DNA of 64,000 nucleotides from an uncultured Bacteroidia bacterium (GCA_902791865.1 CADAXK010000003.1:248001-312000); one strand, 5' to 3'. Positions 25,690 to 35,030 are shown, counted from the stretch's first letter. Program-made: numbers and translations. Notes: generated from the letters alone by a model not told the origin.

Positions 25690-28020
25690 TTATTTCCCAC
25701 CGAAATACACTTTGTACGAGAACGAAGCCAAGAACGGGAAATAGCTAACCTGATACAATTTTAGTGCTGACGAATTGCTGTCAATACTTGGATACAAGAA
25801 ATAGTCGTATGGCGTATTGTTGTAGTAATAGAAGAATGGATTCTGGCGGAAATACGCATTGTAAATGTCGAAACTCCATGCAGCATCGCGACCTTTCTTG
25901 GTTTTGTATTCGTAGGTAAGAGCAATGTCTAGACGATGATAGTCTTTCATTCTGCCACTGTTGCGCTCGCCGTATATTAGGCATTCGTACATATAAACAT
26001 ATCCCTCTTCGGTAAGTGCAGGAACATACTGCTTGCCTAATGCTGGTGTGTATGGCAATCCCATCTGGTATGTCCACGTAGCACTGATTTTGAACTTTTC
26101 GTTTATCCTGTAACTTGCCGCGATGTTGAAATTGTGCGGACGGTCGAAGTCGTATGGGAATTCCTTTCCGCTGTTTATGTTGGCGTATTTACGGAACGAC
26201 CGGGCGTAAGTGTAGCCGACAAATCCTGTAAACCGGCCTGCCTTCTTGCGCAACAGGAATTCAACTCCGTATGCCCGTCCAATTCCGCCAGTCTCGACTT
26301 TTGATTCCCAGTTGTCGTCGCCGATGAAATTGGTAAAGCCGTCTTTGTAGGTTGCAAGGTCGGTTGAGGACTTGTAGTAACCACCAATAGTCATTGCCAG
26401 TTTTCCTCCAAGGAAGTCGCTTTCCCATTCTGCCGAGTATTGCGTAACCTTTGCAGGATTAATATTTTCGCCAGATGGTATCCAAACCTCATTGTTCATT
26501 ATGCTTCCCGAAGTGAATATCAAGTGCGAATACTGCGTTGCAGTCATGTAGCTCAAGCCGAGCCTATGGTTGGGCGAGAAACCCAAAGTGAGCGATGCTC
26601 GCGGTTCTATTGAAAAATCGCGGTAGGTGCTCGACATTATTCCATTTGCCCTTACGCCAAGAGTTGCACTCGAATATTTCAGGAATTGCAGTGTTGTCGA
26701 AAGGTAGGCGAATGCTGCAGGACGATAGATTGTGTTTTTCTGCTCAAAGTTGTATGTCGGCAAATATGATTGGAATTCGCCTTGTAGTCCAGCCTCCATA
26801 TTCCAGAACTTGAAAAAGTCGTGCTTTACCGATACATCTGCCATTGTGACATCGAGTGACGATAGGAAACGGCTTCTCACATCAGGAAGCGTATCTTCCT
26901 TTATTTTGTAGCCCGTTCGCAGTCTGTAGCGCGAATGTGAAATGCCAGCCGAAAGAAATGTCTTGTTACCAAGTATGCGCTTGTACTGTGCCGATGCCAT
27001 CACATTTCCCCACATATAACCAAGACGGAACTGCTGTGGATTCACATAAAAACCTGTTTGCTTTTTGCTTCGCAATCCAAGGTAGTCGTCACCGATATAA
27101 AGGTTTACAGTAAGCTTGTCCTTGTCGGTAGGACTCCACGAAAATTTTCCGTTTAGGTCGTAGAAACCATATCCGATAAGATAGTTCTGGTCGGCTAGAT
27201 AAGATGCTAAGAGCAGCAACGCGCCAATCATAGTCTTTCGTGCGCACACTATGTAGCTTGAGTTTTTCAGTCCCGCAGGACCTTCTGCAGTAGCTGAAAT
27301 GTCAGTAATACCGACATGCAGCGAACCGCAATGCTTGTTCTTGTTGCCTTCCTTCTGGGTTATGTCAACAATCGACGACAATTTGCCACCGTATCTTGCA
27401 GGGAATCCGCCCTTGTATATGCGTATGTCGTTTATTATGTCGGGGTTGAAGGTTGAGAAAAATCCACCGAGATGGTTTACATAAATTATCGGTACATTGT
27501 CGAAAAGGTACATGTTTTCGCCAGGATTTCCACCTCTTACATTCAAGACGCTTGTGCCTTCGCGCTGGGTGCTGATTCCGGGCAGAAGCGCCATTCCTTT
27601 TGCAATATCGGGTTTTCCGCCCATTGATGGAAGTTCGGATATTTCCTTTATGCTCATTTCCGACACATTGCCGCCCTGCTTTCTACCCTGCGCCACAACG
27701 GTTACTTCGCCTAGCATCTGCTTGTCGGGAGCAAGCGAAATTCTGAGCGGAAGCTTTGTTTTTGCATCTATCGTAAGCCTTTCGGTAACATATCCAATGA
27801 ACGATACCGAAACATTGGCAGGCAGCATGGTATGAAGGCAGAAATATCCTGAATTGTCGGTTACGCTCCAACTATTTCCTGCGCTATCCACAACATTTGC
27901 ACCAATAAGCACTTCGCCGGTCTCGGCATCGGCAACTATACCCGAAACCGAAACCTTGTTCTGGCAGATTGCAGCCAAGGCAAAGTACGAAAAAATCAAT
28001 ATTGCGATTAGCTTTCTCAT
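25690..28020 (-). CDS. TonB-dependent outer-membrane receptor (first locus)
   Basis: This is a large beta-barrel transporter energised by TonB/ExbBD. It has a signal peptide (YFALAAICQ), an N-terminal carboxypeptidase-regulatory-like domain (VSGIVADAETGEVLIGANV), then a plug domain (MLGEVTVVAQGRKQ ... PGISTQREGTSVLNVRGGNPG ... VNHLGGFFSTFNPDIIND) and a barrel ending in YKVYFGGK. The open frame starts at 28029, but the ATG at 28020 overlaps the stop of the DUF4249 gene as ATGA and gives a cleaner signal peptide, so I prefer it (776 residues). It is the last gene of a barrel/DUF4249/receptor operon. The substrate is unknown; such DUF4249-paired receptors are not SusC-type. Confidence 0.9.
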   Translation of the reverse strand: MRKLIAILIFSYFALAAICQNKVSVSGIVADAETGEVLIGANVVDSAGNSWSVTDNSGYFCLHTMLPANVSVSFIGYVTERLTIDAKTKLPLRISLAPDKQMLGEVTVVAQGRKQGGNVSEMSIKEISELPSMGGKPDIAKGMALLPGISTQREGTSVLNVRGGNPGENMYLFDNVPIIYVNHLGGFFSTFNPDIINDIRIYKGGFPARYGGKLSSIVDITQKEGNKNKHCGSLHVGITDISATAEGPAGLKNSSYIVCARKTMIGALLLLASYLADQNYLIGYGFYDLNGKFSWSPTDKDKLTVNLYIGDDYLGLRSKKQTGFYVNPQQFRLGYMWGNVMASAQYKRILGNKTFLSAGISHSRYRLRTGYKIKEDTLPDVRSRFLSSLDVTMADVSVKHDFFKFWNMEAGLQGEFQSYLPTYNFEQKNTIYRPAAFAYLSTTLQFLKYSSATLGVRANGIMSSTYRDFSIEPRASLTLGFSPNHRLGLSYMTATQYSHLIFTSGSIMNNEVWIPSGENINPAKVTQYSAEWESDFLGGKLAMTIGGYYKSSTDLATYKDGFTNFIGDDNWESKVETGGIGRAYGVEFLLRKKAGRFTGFVGYTYARSFRKYANINSGKEFPYDFDRPHNFNIAASYRINEKFKISATWTYQMGLPYTPALGKQYVPALTEEGYVYMYECLIYGERNSGRMKDYHRLDIALTYEYKTKKGRDAAWSFDIYNAYFRQNPFFYYYNNTPYDYFLYPSIDSNSSALKLYQVSYFPFLASFSYKVYFGGK

Positions 28021-28922
28021 CGTTGCCATACATTTGGTGGATAAATTGTGTCGGTGTACTCGGTATATGCGGCAAATACTCCTAATCCGTTTTCAACATT
28101 CGAGTAAACGTTGAACACTACTGGATTGTCGATAATACCTTCGGAGTAGCGACCTTCGTAATATAGGTAGTGCATTCGCGTGAACTTGTAGTAGTTCTCG
28201 TCAACAGCACGGAATCTCACAAGCAATGGACGGATTATATGGACTAGAGTATCGTTGTAAACTGCCCCGCCATGGACATGAGTCATAAACTTGAGCGTGA
28301 CGGAGAAGTTTTCTCCAGAAGCTAATTCGTTGGAGAACAACGGCAACGGCAGTCCTTCGTTCTTGATAATGGGGTCGGTTATGTCCATAAGAGATGTCCC
28401 ACCATAATGATCATATCCTTCTACTGTATAAATCTTTATCTCGTAATATTTGCGCTGACTTTTAATATTGCCGATAGTGGTTACAAGTCCTTGCAAAAGT
28501 TCACCGGAATCATCAACTCCAGCATTTGCAATATATTCGAAACCGAGTGGTATTTCCTTATGTGGCACTATGCAGCTGCATCGGGCTGTGTCGCCATTAT
28601 ACGCAACCACGCATTCAAGGCTGTCGTTTTCGTTGGCTACAACAGTAGAAACATAGTAACCGTCGCCTTCGTAGCTTAAAGTTTCGGCAAGGTTTCCGTT
28701 TATATACAGATTAACCGCTGCATTATCTACAAAGGCCAGCGTGGAATCGTTGATGTTACCAGTTAGCGAAACATTTACCAATAGCGGCTCGCCAGCCTTC
28801 GCTATTGAGTTTACCGTTATCTTCTGCGGATAGTCGGGGAACTTGTCGGTTACCACCTTGCGGCAGGAAGAAAAGCTCAGTAGAAACGCGGCTACAAGAA
28901 ATATGGGCAATATATAATGCAT
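28017..28922 (-). CDS. DUF4249 lipoprotein (first locus)
   Basis: The protein has 301 residues with a lipobox-like end of the signal peptide (FLLSFSSCRK, Cys near residue 20). It belongs to the DUF4249 family by context and pattern: an N-terminal Ig-like segment (NSIAKAGEPLLVNVSLTGNI), a YEGDGYYVS motif, and a C-terminal NPVVFNVYSNVENGLGVFAAY segment shared with the second copy at 33190-34152. Members sit next to TonB receptors and are thought to be surface-exposed partners, though their role is not established. Its stop overlaps the receptor start by 4 bp; the preceding barrel gene ends 2 bp before its ATG. Confidence 0.85.
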   Translation of the reverse strand: MHYILPIFLVAAFLLSFSSCRKVVTDKFPDYPQKITVNSIAKAGEPLLVNVSLTGNINDSTLAFVDNAAVNLYINGNLAETLSYEGDGYYVSTVVANENDSLECVVAYNGDTARCSCIVPHKEIPLGFEYIANAGVDDSGELLQGLVTTIGNIKSQRKYYEIKIYTVEGYDHYGGTSLMDITDPIIKNEGLPLPLFSNELASGENFSVTLKFMTHVHGGAVYNDTLVHIIRPLLVRFRAVDENYYKFTRMHYLYYEGRYSEGIIDNPVVFNVYSNVENGLGVFAAYTEYTDTIYPPNVWQR

Positions 28923-28924
28923 TA

Positions 28925-29542
28925 TTAGGCTGGTTGTTTTTTAGGTTCTACGTTGAAGTTATAGCCGATACGCCATGAGAAATATATCTTATGCTCTCCG
29001 ATATTGCCACGATTCGAAAAATTGCACATTAAATCGAGTTGCAGATGATTCTTGAACATGTGAAAAGATATGCCAGGTGCGCCATAAACGCAAAATGAGT
29101 TAGTAATGGAACATTGGTTTTCAGAACCATAACAACCTTTGTTGTATAGTGTCCAATACTCATATCCGATGAACAATTCTACAAATGGTCGCACATAGTA
29201 TAGGCGATTTAATGAAGCTCTTCCAAATATTCCCGAAGTTATGCTATGCGATAAAGTAGCTTGTTGTTTCCATGTCCAAGCATAAATGTTAGCTCCGACA
29301 CTAATATTTTTGTGTACTTTATAATTGTAACTTAACCCGAAATCGTAGGCATATCCGTTGTTATAAAAGAATTTATGATAACCCCTGATGTTCTTGGCTT
29401 TAGTGATGAAGTGGGGATTAAACCTTATACTGATATTGTGCTTGTATTCAAATTTTTCGTGTTGCTGCTCTTGTGCAAATGATACATTTGCAACAAGAAT
29501 CAGCAACAAAAAAATGATATTTCTCATGCCTATTCTTCTCAT
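28925..29542 (-). CDS. Small outer-membrane beta-barrel protein (first locus)
   Basis: The protein has 205 residues (or 200 from the second ATG at 29527). A signal peptide (VANVSFAQEQ) is followed by alternating aromatic/hydrophobic strands and the ending WRIGYNFN, typical of small 8-stranded barrels. The segment YGAPGISFHMFKNHLQLDL matches the C-terminal extension of the receptor at 30347 (YAAPGISINMFRKLISLDF) and the barrel at 34149. It is the first gene of the barrel/DUF4249/TonB-receptor operon and has its own promoter. I infer a role as accessory subunit of the receptor complex. Confidence 0.78.
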   Translation of the reverse strand: MRRIGMRNIIFLLLILVANVSFAQEQQHEKFEYKHNISIRFNPHFITKAKNIRGYHKFFYNNGYAYDFGLSYNYKVHKNISVGANIYAWTWKQQATLSHSITSGIFGRASLNRLYYVRPFVELFIGYEYWTLYNKGCYGSENQCSITNSFCVYGAPGISFHMFKNHLQLDLMCNFSNRGNIGEHKIYFSWRIGYNFNVEPKKQPA

Positions 29543-29569
29543 AATATTAAATTTTAATTATTAATAGAG

Positions 29570-29599
29570 CAAAAATAAACAATTATATGATACAAACAA
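29570..29599 (-). promoter_or_regulatory. Promoter of the first barrel/DUF4249/receptor operon
   Basis: On the minus strand: TTG (29599-29597), 19 bases, TATTTTTG (29577-29570), 28 bp before the ATG at 29542. Confidence 0.7.
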
Positions 29600-29670
29600 A
29601 TATTTTATAACCTAAAATTTAATACTCGTTTTATAGTAGTTATTAAAATAATATAATGGTACAAAACTTT

Positions 29671-30228
29671 TCATTTTGTCAAGAATCTAAAGCATAATCC
29701 GAAGTTTATTCCATTTTGGTAGTTTCTCCTTATCGGCTTGCCCGTAAGCATAAAGCCCCATCTGTATTCAAGGTTAATTCCTACATTCTTCGCAAAATAA
29801 AAGGAAGCACCTAATCCAATGTCATTACAAAGGTAATAACTAGCTCCAAACGTTTTGGTTTTCCAAATGTTTACATCAAAAACATCTGTTATGTATACGC
29901 AAAAACGGAAAAACTTATTGTCGGGCTTTATGAAAAAAGGCAATATATGAAAATTGTTCTTGATTCCTATATAGTGTGAACCTCCGCCAAAATATTCTTC
30001 GCATAGGCTATAATACAATCCCGGTTCCCAGAATTTTGTCACCCCATAACATGCAGACAGAGAAAATGCATCTTTTTTTTCTCTTCTTACCTTTTCCTCC
30101 ATTAAGTCTCGCTTGTTGAGCGTATAAGAAACATCAAAATAAAGCCTGTCCTTAATGTACGATGACTTCTGGGCAAAAGCCACCACACTAATAGTGCCAA
30201 GAAAATATAGTAAGAACAAATGCTTCAT
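29671..30228 (-). CDS. Putative small outer-membrane protein
   Basis: The open frame begins with TTG at 30255, but the ATG at 30228 starts a proper signal peptide (MKHLFLLYFLGTISVVAFAQ), giving 185 residues. The mature part is rich in aromatic alternating strands (FFRFCVYITDVFDVN, GINLEYRWGFML) and ends in GLCFRFLTK, consistent with an outer-membrane beta-barrel. The first nine bases of coding sequence and the promoter block are nearly the same as those of the barrel gene at 34149-34811, so the two genes appear co-regulated. No specific family recognised. Confidence 0.7.
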   Translation of the reverse strand: MKHLFLLYFLGTISVVAFAQKSSYIKDRLYFDVSYTLNKRDLMEEKVRREKKDAFSLSACYGVTKFWEPGLYYSLCEEYFGGGSHYIGIKNNFHILPFFIKPDNKFFRFCVYITDVFDVNIWKTKTFGASYYLCNDIGLGASFYFAKNVGINLEYRWGFMLTGKPIRRNYQNGINFGLCFRFLTK

Positions 30229-30252
30229 ACCCTCTTGTTTTTTATTACTGGA

Positions 30253-30302
30253 CAAAGGTAAGTATAATATTGCAAAAAAAATATTTCGTAAGATATATTT
30301 TG
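30253..30302 (-). promoter_or_regulatory. Conserved promoter block, copy A
   Basis: Fifty bases holding a -7 element TACCTTTG (30260-30253) and the upstream string ATATATCTTACGAAATATTT. Nearly the same 51 bases precede the barrel gene at 34811. The usual TTG at 19 bases is missing; the nearest is 12 bases away. Confidence 0.65.
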
Positions 30303-30346
30303 TAGATGGGGTGTCAACTACGCTTATTTCAAGTGGCGCAATAGTC

Positions 30347-33193
30347 TCAGAAATTCACATTCATTCTCCACGTCAACACGTGATACTTGTTGTTGATGAT
30401 TTTGCGTGGCGAGAACTTGTAGAAGAAATCCAACGAAATGAGCTTGCGGAACATATTTATAGAAATACCAGGAGCGGCGTAGCCCGAGAAATAGTCTGAC
30501 TTTTCTGTATAACCATTTGTGCTAGTGAGTGTTTCTGTGTAGTGACCATAGTAGGCCGACACTTCAACAAACGGATGGAAATATTTTAGATACGGATATT
30601 TTACGCGGCAAAATAGTCCATAGCGGGCATCGAGGCTGGTTTTACGAGATCCGTCACTGAGTGTCTTGTATTCGCGGAACCCCGAAACTTCGGCACCTAC
30701 CGAAAGCCATTTCAGAATGCCGAAACTATACCGTCCTGCAAAAACCAATGGCTTGAAGTTCTTTATATCGCCGAGATACTGGTTTATCTGGAAGCCAATG
30801 GAATGACGTAGAAAGATTTCCTGATGCTCCTTCTGCGACTCCTTGTAAGGTCTTAGGCGTTCTATCAGGCTAACCTTGTTGAAATTGACGCTGTATGAGA
30901 ATGCTGGCATAAATGGGAATATGCTCAACTGGTGCATTTTGCCACCATAATCAATATAGTATAAATATGGATTCTTCCTATTATAAGCATTTATTACACT
31001 AATAGTAAAAGTTCTTTCCCCCCAGTGCAACGATTTTACAAAATTGAAACCGACATCGAGACGATGATAAGGCTTCATTCTGTAATTAGAAATTCCATCA
31101 TATACATAAGAAAAACTTCCGTCTTCGTTGTACATATATCCGACAGGAACGGTAATAGGTGCTCCTGTTGCTATTGCCCAGTTTGCCGAAATTGAAAATT
31201 TGTCACTTACTGCCCAGTTGAGCGAAATGCTGAAACTATGCGTACGGTCGTTGTCGGCAAGGAAGTACTCGCCTTTGTTTATGCCGTCAAACTGCTTTTG
31301 GTTTCGCGAAAGCGAATAGCCCATAAAACCTGTAAGACTTCCGCGTGTCTTGGTTAGCAGAAATTCTATTCCCATTGCCTTTCCATTGCCTCCAGTTGCA
31401 AGCAAGTCGAGGTCGGTAATGTTTTCGACCATGCCTTCAACCGAAATGTTACGTTTCATCATGGCAAGGTTCGACATCTTCTTGTAATAGGCATCAATTG
31501 ATGTTTCGAGCATTCCGTCAAGGAAACTGCGAGCTATGCCAATATCAAACTGGTCTGATTTTGCTGGTTGAAGTTTTCCAGTCGAAACTATCCAGCGGTC
31601 GGCATAAATGTTTATCACATTGCCCGTAACGCAGTGGATATTCTGGTGTATGCGCGAATATGCCATCTTTATTGTAAATGCCTTTGGAATATGGAACATT
31701 ACTAAAGCGCGAGGTTCGGGCTGCCAGTGCGACTTTTCCCCACCGATGTCGTAATAATGAACCATACGGAAACCGATGTTGGACGACACGTATTTCCCGA
31801 AATACATTTCGCCAAGAATATATGCCGATGTTTCGTTGGAATAAATGTGAGGAGCATGGTCTTTACCTTCGTACACAAGCGAATCGTTTATATAACTTTG
31901 CAACTTTGTCCTATATGGCATCGACACGAACAGCGATTCGGAAATTCCAGCAAGAAGCACCGATTTTCCCCACATTTTCCAGTTTATGTCGGCAGCAAGG
32001 CGAACATCCATTATGTTTACCGCATTTTTGAACACAAGCGAAGCTATTGAATCACGGTTATTGTAGTCGTTGAACTTTGCAAGGCTCGTGCTGTGATAGT
32101 CGGTGAGACTGAGATTTATGCGACTGTCGGTGCGGTCATCGAACTTGTGGTCCCACTTCAGCGATGCCATCTTGTTGCCACCCGAAATTCGAAAACGCGA
32201 AACATCACGTTTCCCATAAACATCGTTTCCGATTTTGTAGATGTCATCGCCAATGTAAGTTCCGAAACGCAAAGTGTTCTTATCGTTGAACTTATGGTTT
32301 ATCTTGAAGTTTAAATCCCAGAAAGTGTAGGCTATTTTCTGGTCGTGAAGAAACAGCGAAGAGGCAGGATACATAATGAGGTCGTACATAAAACGGCGGA
32401 TGGAAAACAGCATCGAGGTCTTTTTGTTTTTCAATGGACCACCGAGGCTCAACTTGCAGTCGAGCAGACCGATGGTAAGGTTTCCGCGCGTCATGTCCTC
32501 CACATTGCGTGTCTCCACCTCCATAACTGATGACAACCGTCCTCCATAATTGGCAGGAAATCCGCCTTTTATCAGGTTGGCGCTTTCAACAATGTCGGCA
32601 TCGAATGTCGAAAGGATTCCACCAATGTGGTTTACGCTGAAAAGCGGAGTTCCGTCGAGGATGTAAAGATTTTGACCGAAGTCGCCACCACGTACGCTTA
32701 TACCTGCACGGCTTTCGTTGCCAGCGCCAACGCCAGGCATCATCTGGAAGGCTCGCATTATGTCGGGTTCGCCACCAATTGAAGGTATGTATTTTATCTG
32801 TTCTCCAGTAAGCCGCATAGTGCTAACTTCCAAACGTTTCTCAATCGGCATCTTTTCGGTTACGGTAACTTCCGAAAGCGTATGGCCCTGCTTCATTATG
32901 ATGTCGAAATGAGTATTTTTCGTAAGTTTCAGTGCAAACATTGTTTCGGTGTATGAAATGTGAGAAACATTTATCAGTACGCTGTCGCCACTTTTGAAAA
33001 ACATTTCATAGTAACCGAACTCGTTTGTCGAAGTGCCTCTGCCCGAATACACGTCGCTAAGGTTGGCATCGGGAATACGGTCGCGCGAACCTTCGCACAC
33101 AACATATCCCGACAATTTTACGTCCTGCGCAGAGACAAGACTGCAAAACATTGCCACTATTACAAATAACAATATGTGCTTTGCATTTTTCAT
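30347..33193 (-). CDS. TonB-dependent receptor fused to a small C-terminal barrel (second locus)
   Basis: The protein has 948 residues. A signal peptide (VAMFCSLVSAQ), a carboxypeptidase-regulatory-like domain (LSGYVVCEGSRDRIPDANL), a plug (HTLSEVTVTEKMP ... GGDFGQNLYILDGTPLF ... VNHIGGILSTFDADI) and a receptor barrel closing near residue 775 (FMPAFSYSVNF) make up a complete receptor comparable to the 776-residue one at 25690. About 170 further residues follow. They start after a charged linker (RPYKESQKEHQE) and resemble the small barrel proteins next door: YAAPGISINMFRKLISLDF and final LTWRMNVNF. The fusion suggests that the separate small barrels act with their receptors. The ATG overlaps the DUF4249 stop (ATGA). 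Confidence 0.88.
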   Translation of the reverse strand: MKNAKHILLFVIVAMFCSLVSAQDVKLSGYVVCEGSRDRIPDANLSDVYSGRGTSTNEFGYYEMFFKSGDSVLINVSHISYTETMFALKLTKNTHFDIIMKQGHTLSEVTVTEKMPIEKRLEVSTMRLTGEQIKYIPSIGGEPDIMRAFQMMPGVGAGNESRAGISVRGGDFGQNLYILDGTPLFSVNHIGGILSTFDADIVESANLIKGGFPANYGGRLSSVMEVETRNVEDMTRGNLTIGLLDCKLSLGGPLKNKKTSMLFSIRRFMYDLIMYPASSLFLHDQKIAYTFWDLNFKINHKFNDKNTLRFGTYIGDDIYKIGNDVYGKRDVSRFRISGGNKMASLKWDHKFDDRTDSRINLSLTDYHSTSLAKFNDYNNRDSIASLVFKNAVNIMDVRLAADINWKMWGKSVLLAGISESLFVSMPYRTKLQSYINDSLVYEGKDHAPHIYSNETSAYILGEMYFGKYVSSNIGFRMVHYYDIGGEKSHWQPEPRALVMFHIPKAFTIKMAYSRIHQNIHCVTGNVINIYADRWIVSTGKLQPAKSDQFDIGIARSFLDGMLETSIDAYYKKMSNLAMMKRNISVEGMVENITDLDLLATGGNGKAMGIEFLLTKTRGSLTGFMGYSLSRNQKQFDGINKGEYFLADNDRTHSFSISLNWAVSDKFSISANWAIATGAPITVPVGYMYNEDGSFSYVYDGISNYRMKPYHRLDVGFNFVKSLHWGERTFTISVINAYNRKNPYLYYIDYGGKMHQLSIFPFMPAFSYSVNFNKVSLIERLRPYKESQKEHQEIFLRHSIGFQINQYLGDIKNFKPLVFAGRYSFGILKWLSVGAEVSGFREYKTLSDGSRKTSLDARYGLFCRVKYPYLKYFHPFVEVSAYYGHYTETLTSTNGYTEKSDYFSGYAAPGISINMFRKLISLDFFYKFSPRKIINNKYHVLTWRMNVNF

Positions 33194-34152
33194 TTGCGCA
33201 TTATCGTGTCGGTCATTGTGGAATATGAAGCAAAGATGCCGAATCCGTTTTCAATATTTGAGTATATGTCAACAGGAATAGAGGAAAGTGTCTCTCCGTT
33301 TGCTAAATTTTCGAAAAGTCCCTCTTCCTGATATTCCTGCATTATACGGCTACGACGATATTCGTAGTACGATTCAGAAATAGTCTTTACTGTTATTTCA
33401 AGGTCGTACTTTGGCATTGCCACGTATGGACTGTAGTTGTATATTACATCCAAGTTGTAGCTTCCATTGCTGAAATATTTGTCGGTAAAGAGCAGTACAC
33501 TGTTGTCGAAAAGAAGGCATTCACTTTGTGCAAGCGCCTTGTCGGTGTTGCGAGACTTGTTGAAATAAATATCTACATCGTACTTGTCGCTTACGGCTCT
33601 GCAACTCATCTCGTAGAAATTATGATTAGGATTATTGTCTGTTATCGTAAAACTTAATTTCGACAAAGGAAAGCCTTCTTGGTCAACAGAAACCGTGTCG
33701 CGAAAACTCATGTTACTGAGCACTGGCATATTATACAACGTTGTTGTCGCCTTACATTCTTTATAGCCCGGAGCATTTACTACTATTGTATATGTTGATC
33801 CAACTTTGGGGTATTTGTCCGAAATGTAATATCCTTCGCCATCGTATTCTAGAGAACAGAACAACTCACCATCCTCGTATATCAATACAGTAGCATCTTC
33901 GATACAATACTTCGGCTTTGGTACATGTAGGAAATGAATGTTCCTCGTTGCATCGGTATCATTCACCACTGTATATGATTCCTCAGCAATCGGCATCACT
34001 GCGGAGATACTCACGCTAATAGACGATTCGGGGGTGATTATGGAATTTATTACTATGGCAGGTTCCACATCGGGAAAGTCAAAATGGATTTCACGATTGC
34101 AGGAGGATAGCAATGCAAGCAAAAAAACTAATATTGAAATCCTTATTTTCAT
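33190..34152 (-). CDS. DUF4249 lipoprotein (second locus)
   Basis: The protein has 320 residues with a lipobox (LALLSSCNRE, Cys near residue 18). It is a paralogue of the protein at 28017: INSIITPESSISVSISAV, YDGEGYYISDKYP and VDIYSNIENGFGIFASY match. It starts in the stop codon of the small barrel gene and ends in the start codon of the receptor gene (ATGA overlaps on both sides), so the three are translated as a unit. It probably sits at the cell surface with the receptor. Function of the family is unknown. Confidence 0.85.
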   Translation of the reverse strand: MKIRISILVFLLALLSSCNREIHFDFPDVEPAIVINSIITPESSISVSISAVMPIAEESYTVVNDTDATRNIHFLHVPKPKYCIEDATVLIYEDGELFCSLEYDGEGYYISDKYPKVGSTYTIVVNAPGYKECKATTTLYNMPVLSNMSFRDTVSVDQEGFPLSKLSFTITDNNPNHNFYEMSCRAVSDKYDVDIYFNKSRNTDKALAQSECLLFDNSVLLFTDKYFSNGSYNLDVIYNYSPYVAMPKYDLEITVKTISESYYEYRRSRIMQEYQEEGLFENLANGETLSSIPVDIYSNIENGFGIFASYSTMTDTIMRK

Positions 34153-34811
34153 TTGCTGTTGAAATTATAACCGAGTTTCCATGTAAAAACGACTTTTTTT
34201 GAAAAGATATTGCTCCAACGAATAGGAGAATATTTCGCACCTAAATCAATATTAAAATGGTTTTTCCATATCATAAACGACATTCCCGCACCTACATAAA
34301 AATCGAACTTGTGTAACTTATTATCCCTGAAAAGATCTGTACGCTCTTGATTTTTGGGAGTCCATGTTTGGCGCATGTAAAAGTAACCTAAACCAATGTC
34401 GGCGTATGGTTTGAACACCTGTAGCCAATTGCTGTGGAAACGCGTGTATGCACCTGCCTTCGTGCGGATTATTCTGTCATCTATCTTTAGGTTTTCGTTC
34501 TGCTCACTATATGAGAGTGGGGTATGTTCGTTTTCGTATATAAATTCAGGGCCAACGCTCAAAAAAGGCAAAATTCTATACCCATAACGAATATTTGAGA
34601 AAAATGCTTGGCTATAGTTCTCTTTGTTGTAAGTGCCATGTCCTTTGTCAAGTATAAAATCACCCCAATCATTGGCGGATGAAAACGCTCGATTTACTTG
34701 TATATTTATGCTATGCTTGTATGGCGGCATCGTGTCGCAAAAACGACATGGTTGCTGTGCAAATACCATACAGCTTATTGCAAGAAAAAATAATGTGACA
34801 AAATGCTTCAT
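34149..34811 (-). CDS. Small outer-membrane beta-barrel protein (second locus)
   Basis: The protein has 220 residues with a signal peptide (ISCMVFAQ) and alternating strand pattern ending WKLGYNFNSK. It resembles the first-locus barrel (KHSINIQVN versus KHNISIRFN; VGAGMSFMIWKNHFNIDL versus VYGAPGISFHMFKNHLQLDL). It is the first gene of the second barrel/DUF4249/receptor operon. The promoter block is shared with the gene at 29671-30228. Role inferred: accessory part of a TonB receptor complex. Confidence 0.78.
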   Translation of the reverse strand: MKHFVTLFFLAISCMVFAQQPCRFCDTMPPYKHSINIQVNRAFSSANDWGDFILDKGHGTYNKENYSQAFFSNIRYGYRILPFLSVGPEFIYENEHTPLSYSEQNENLKIDDRIIRTKAGAYTRFHSNWLQVFKPYADIGLGYFYMRQTWTPKNQERTDLFRDNKLHKFDFYVGAGMSFMIWKNHFNIDLGAKYSPIRWSNIFSKKVVFTWKLGYNFNSK

Positions 34812-34836
34812 CCCCTCTTGTTTTTATATTACAACG

Positions 34837-34887
34837 CAAATGTAAGTATAATATTGTGCAAAAAAATATTTCGTAAGATATATTTTG
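34837..34887 (-). promoter_or_regulatory. Conserved promoter block, copy B
   Basis: Nearly the same sequence as copy A at 30253-30302: -7 element TACATTTG (34844-34837), then AATATTATACT and ATATATCTTACGAAATATTT. It drives the second barrel/DUF4249/receptor operon. Confidence 0.65.
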
Positions 34888-34946
34888 TTTTTTACAATTG
34901 AAAACTATAGCCATTTGCTAAGTAAAAAACATCTTGCAAACCAAAA

Positions 34947-35030
34947 CTCGCCCGAAAAAGTGTATAGTTCTCTCAAAAAGTCGCCCGAAAAAATGTAAAG
35001 AAAAACGAAAAAGTCGCCCGAAAAAGTGTA
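34947..35030 (+). repeat. 33-bp-periodic repeat block, left copy
   Basis: Three 18-bp units at 34947-34964, 34980-34997 and 35013-35030 have the form STCGCCCGAAAAARTGTA. Their starts are exactly 33 bp apart. The two spacers are TAGTTCTCTCAAAAA and AAGAAAAACGAAAAA. The last unit runs directly into the -7 element TATATTTG of the ATPase gene. The right copy lies at 36390-36473. Confidence 0.9.

Noticed and set aside
34947..35030. CRISPR array
   Set aside because: Repeats are only 18 bp, there are only three of them, and the spacers are the same in both blocks; no cas gene is near.
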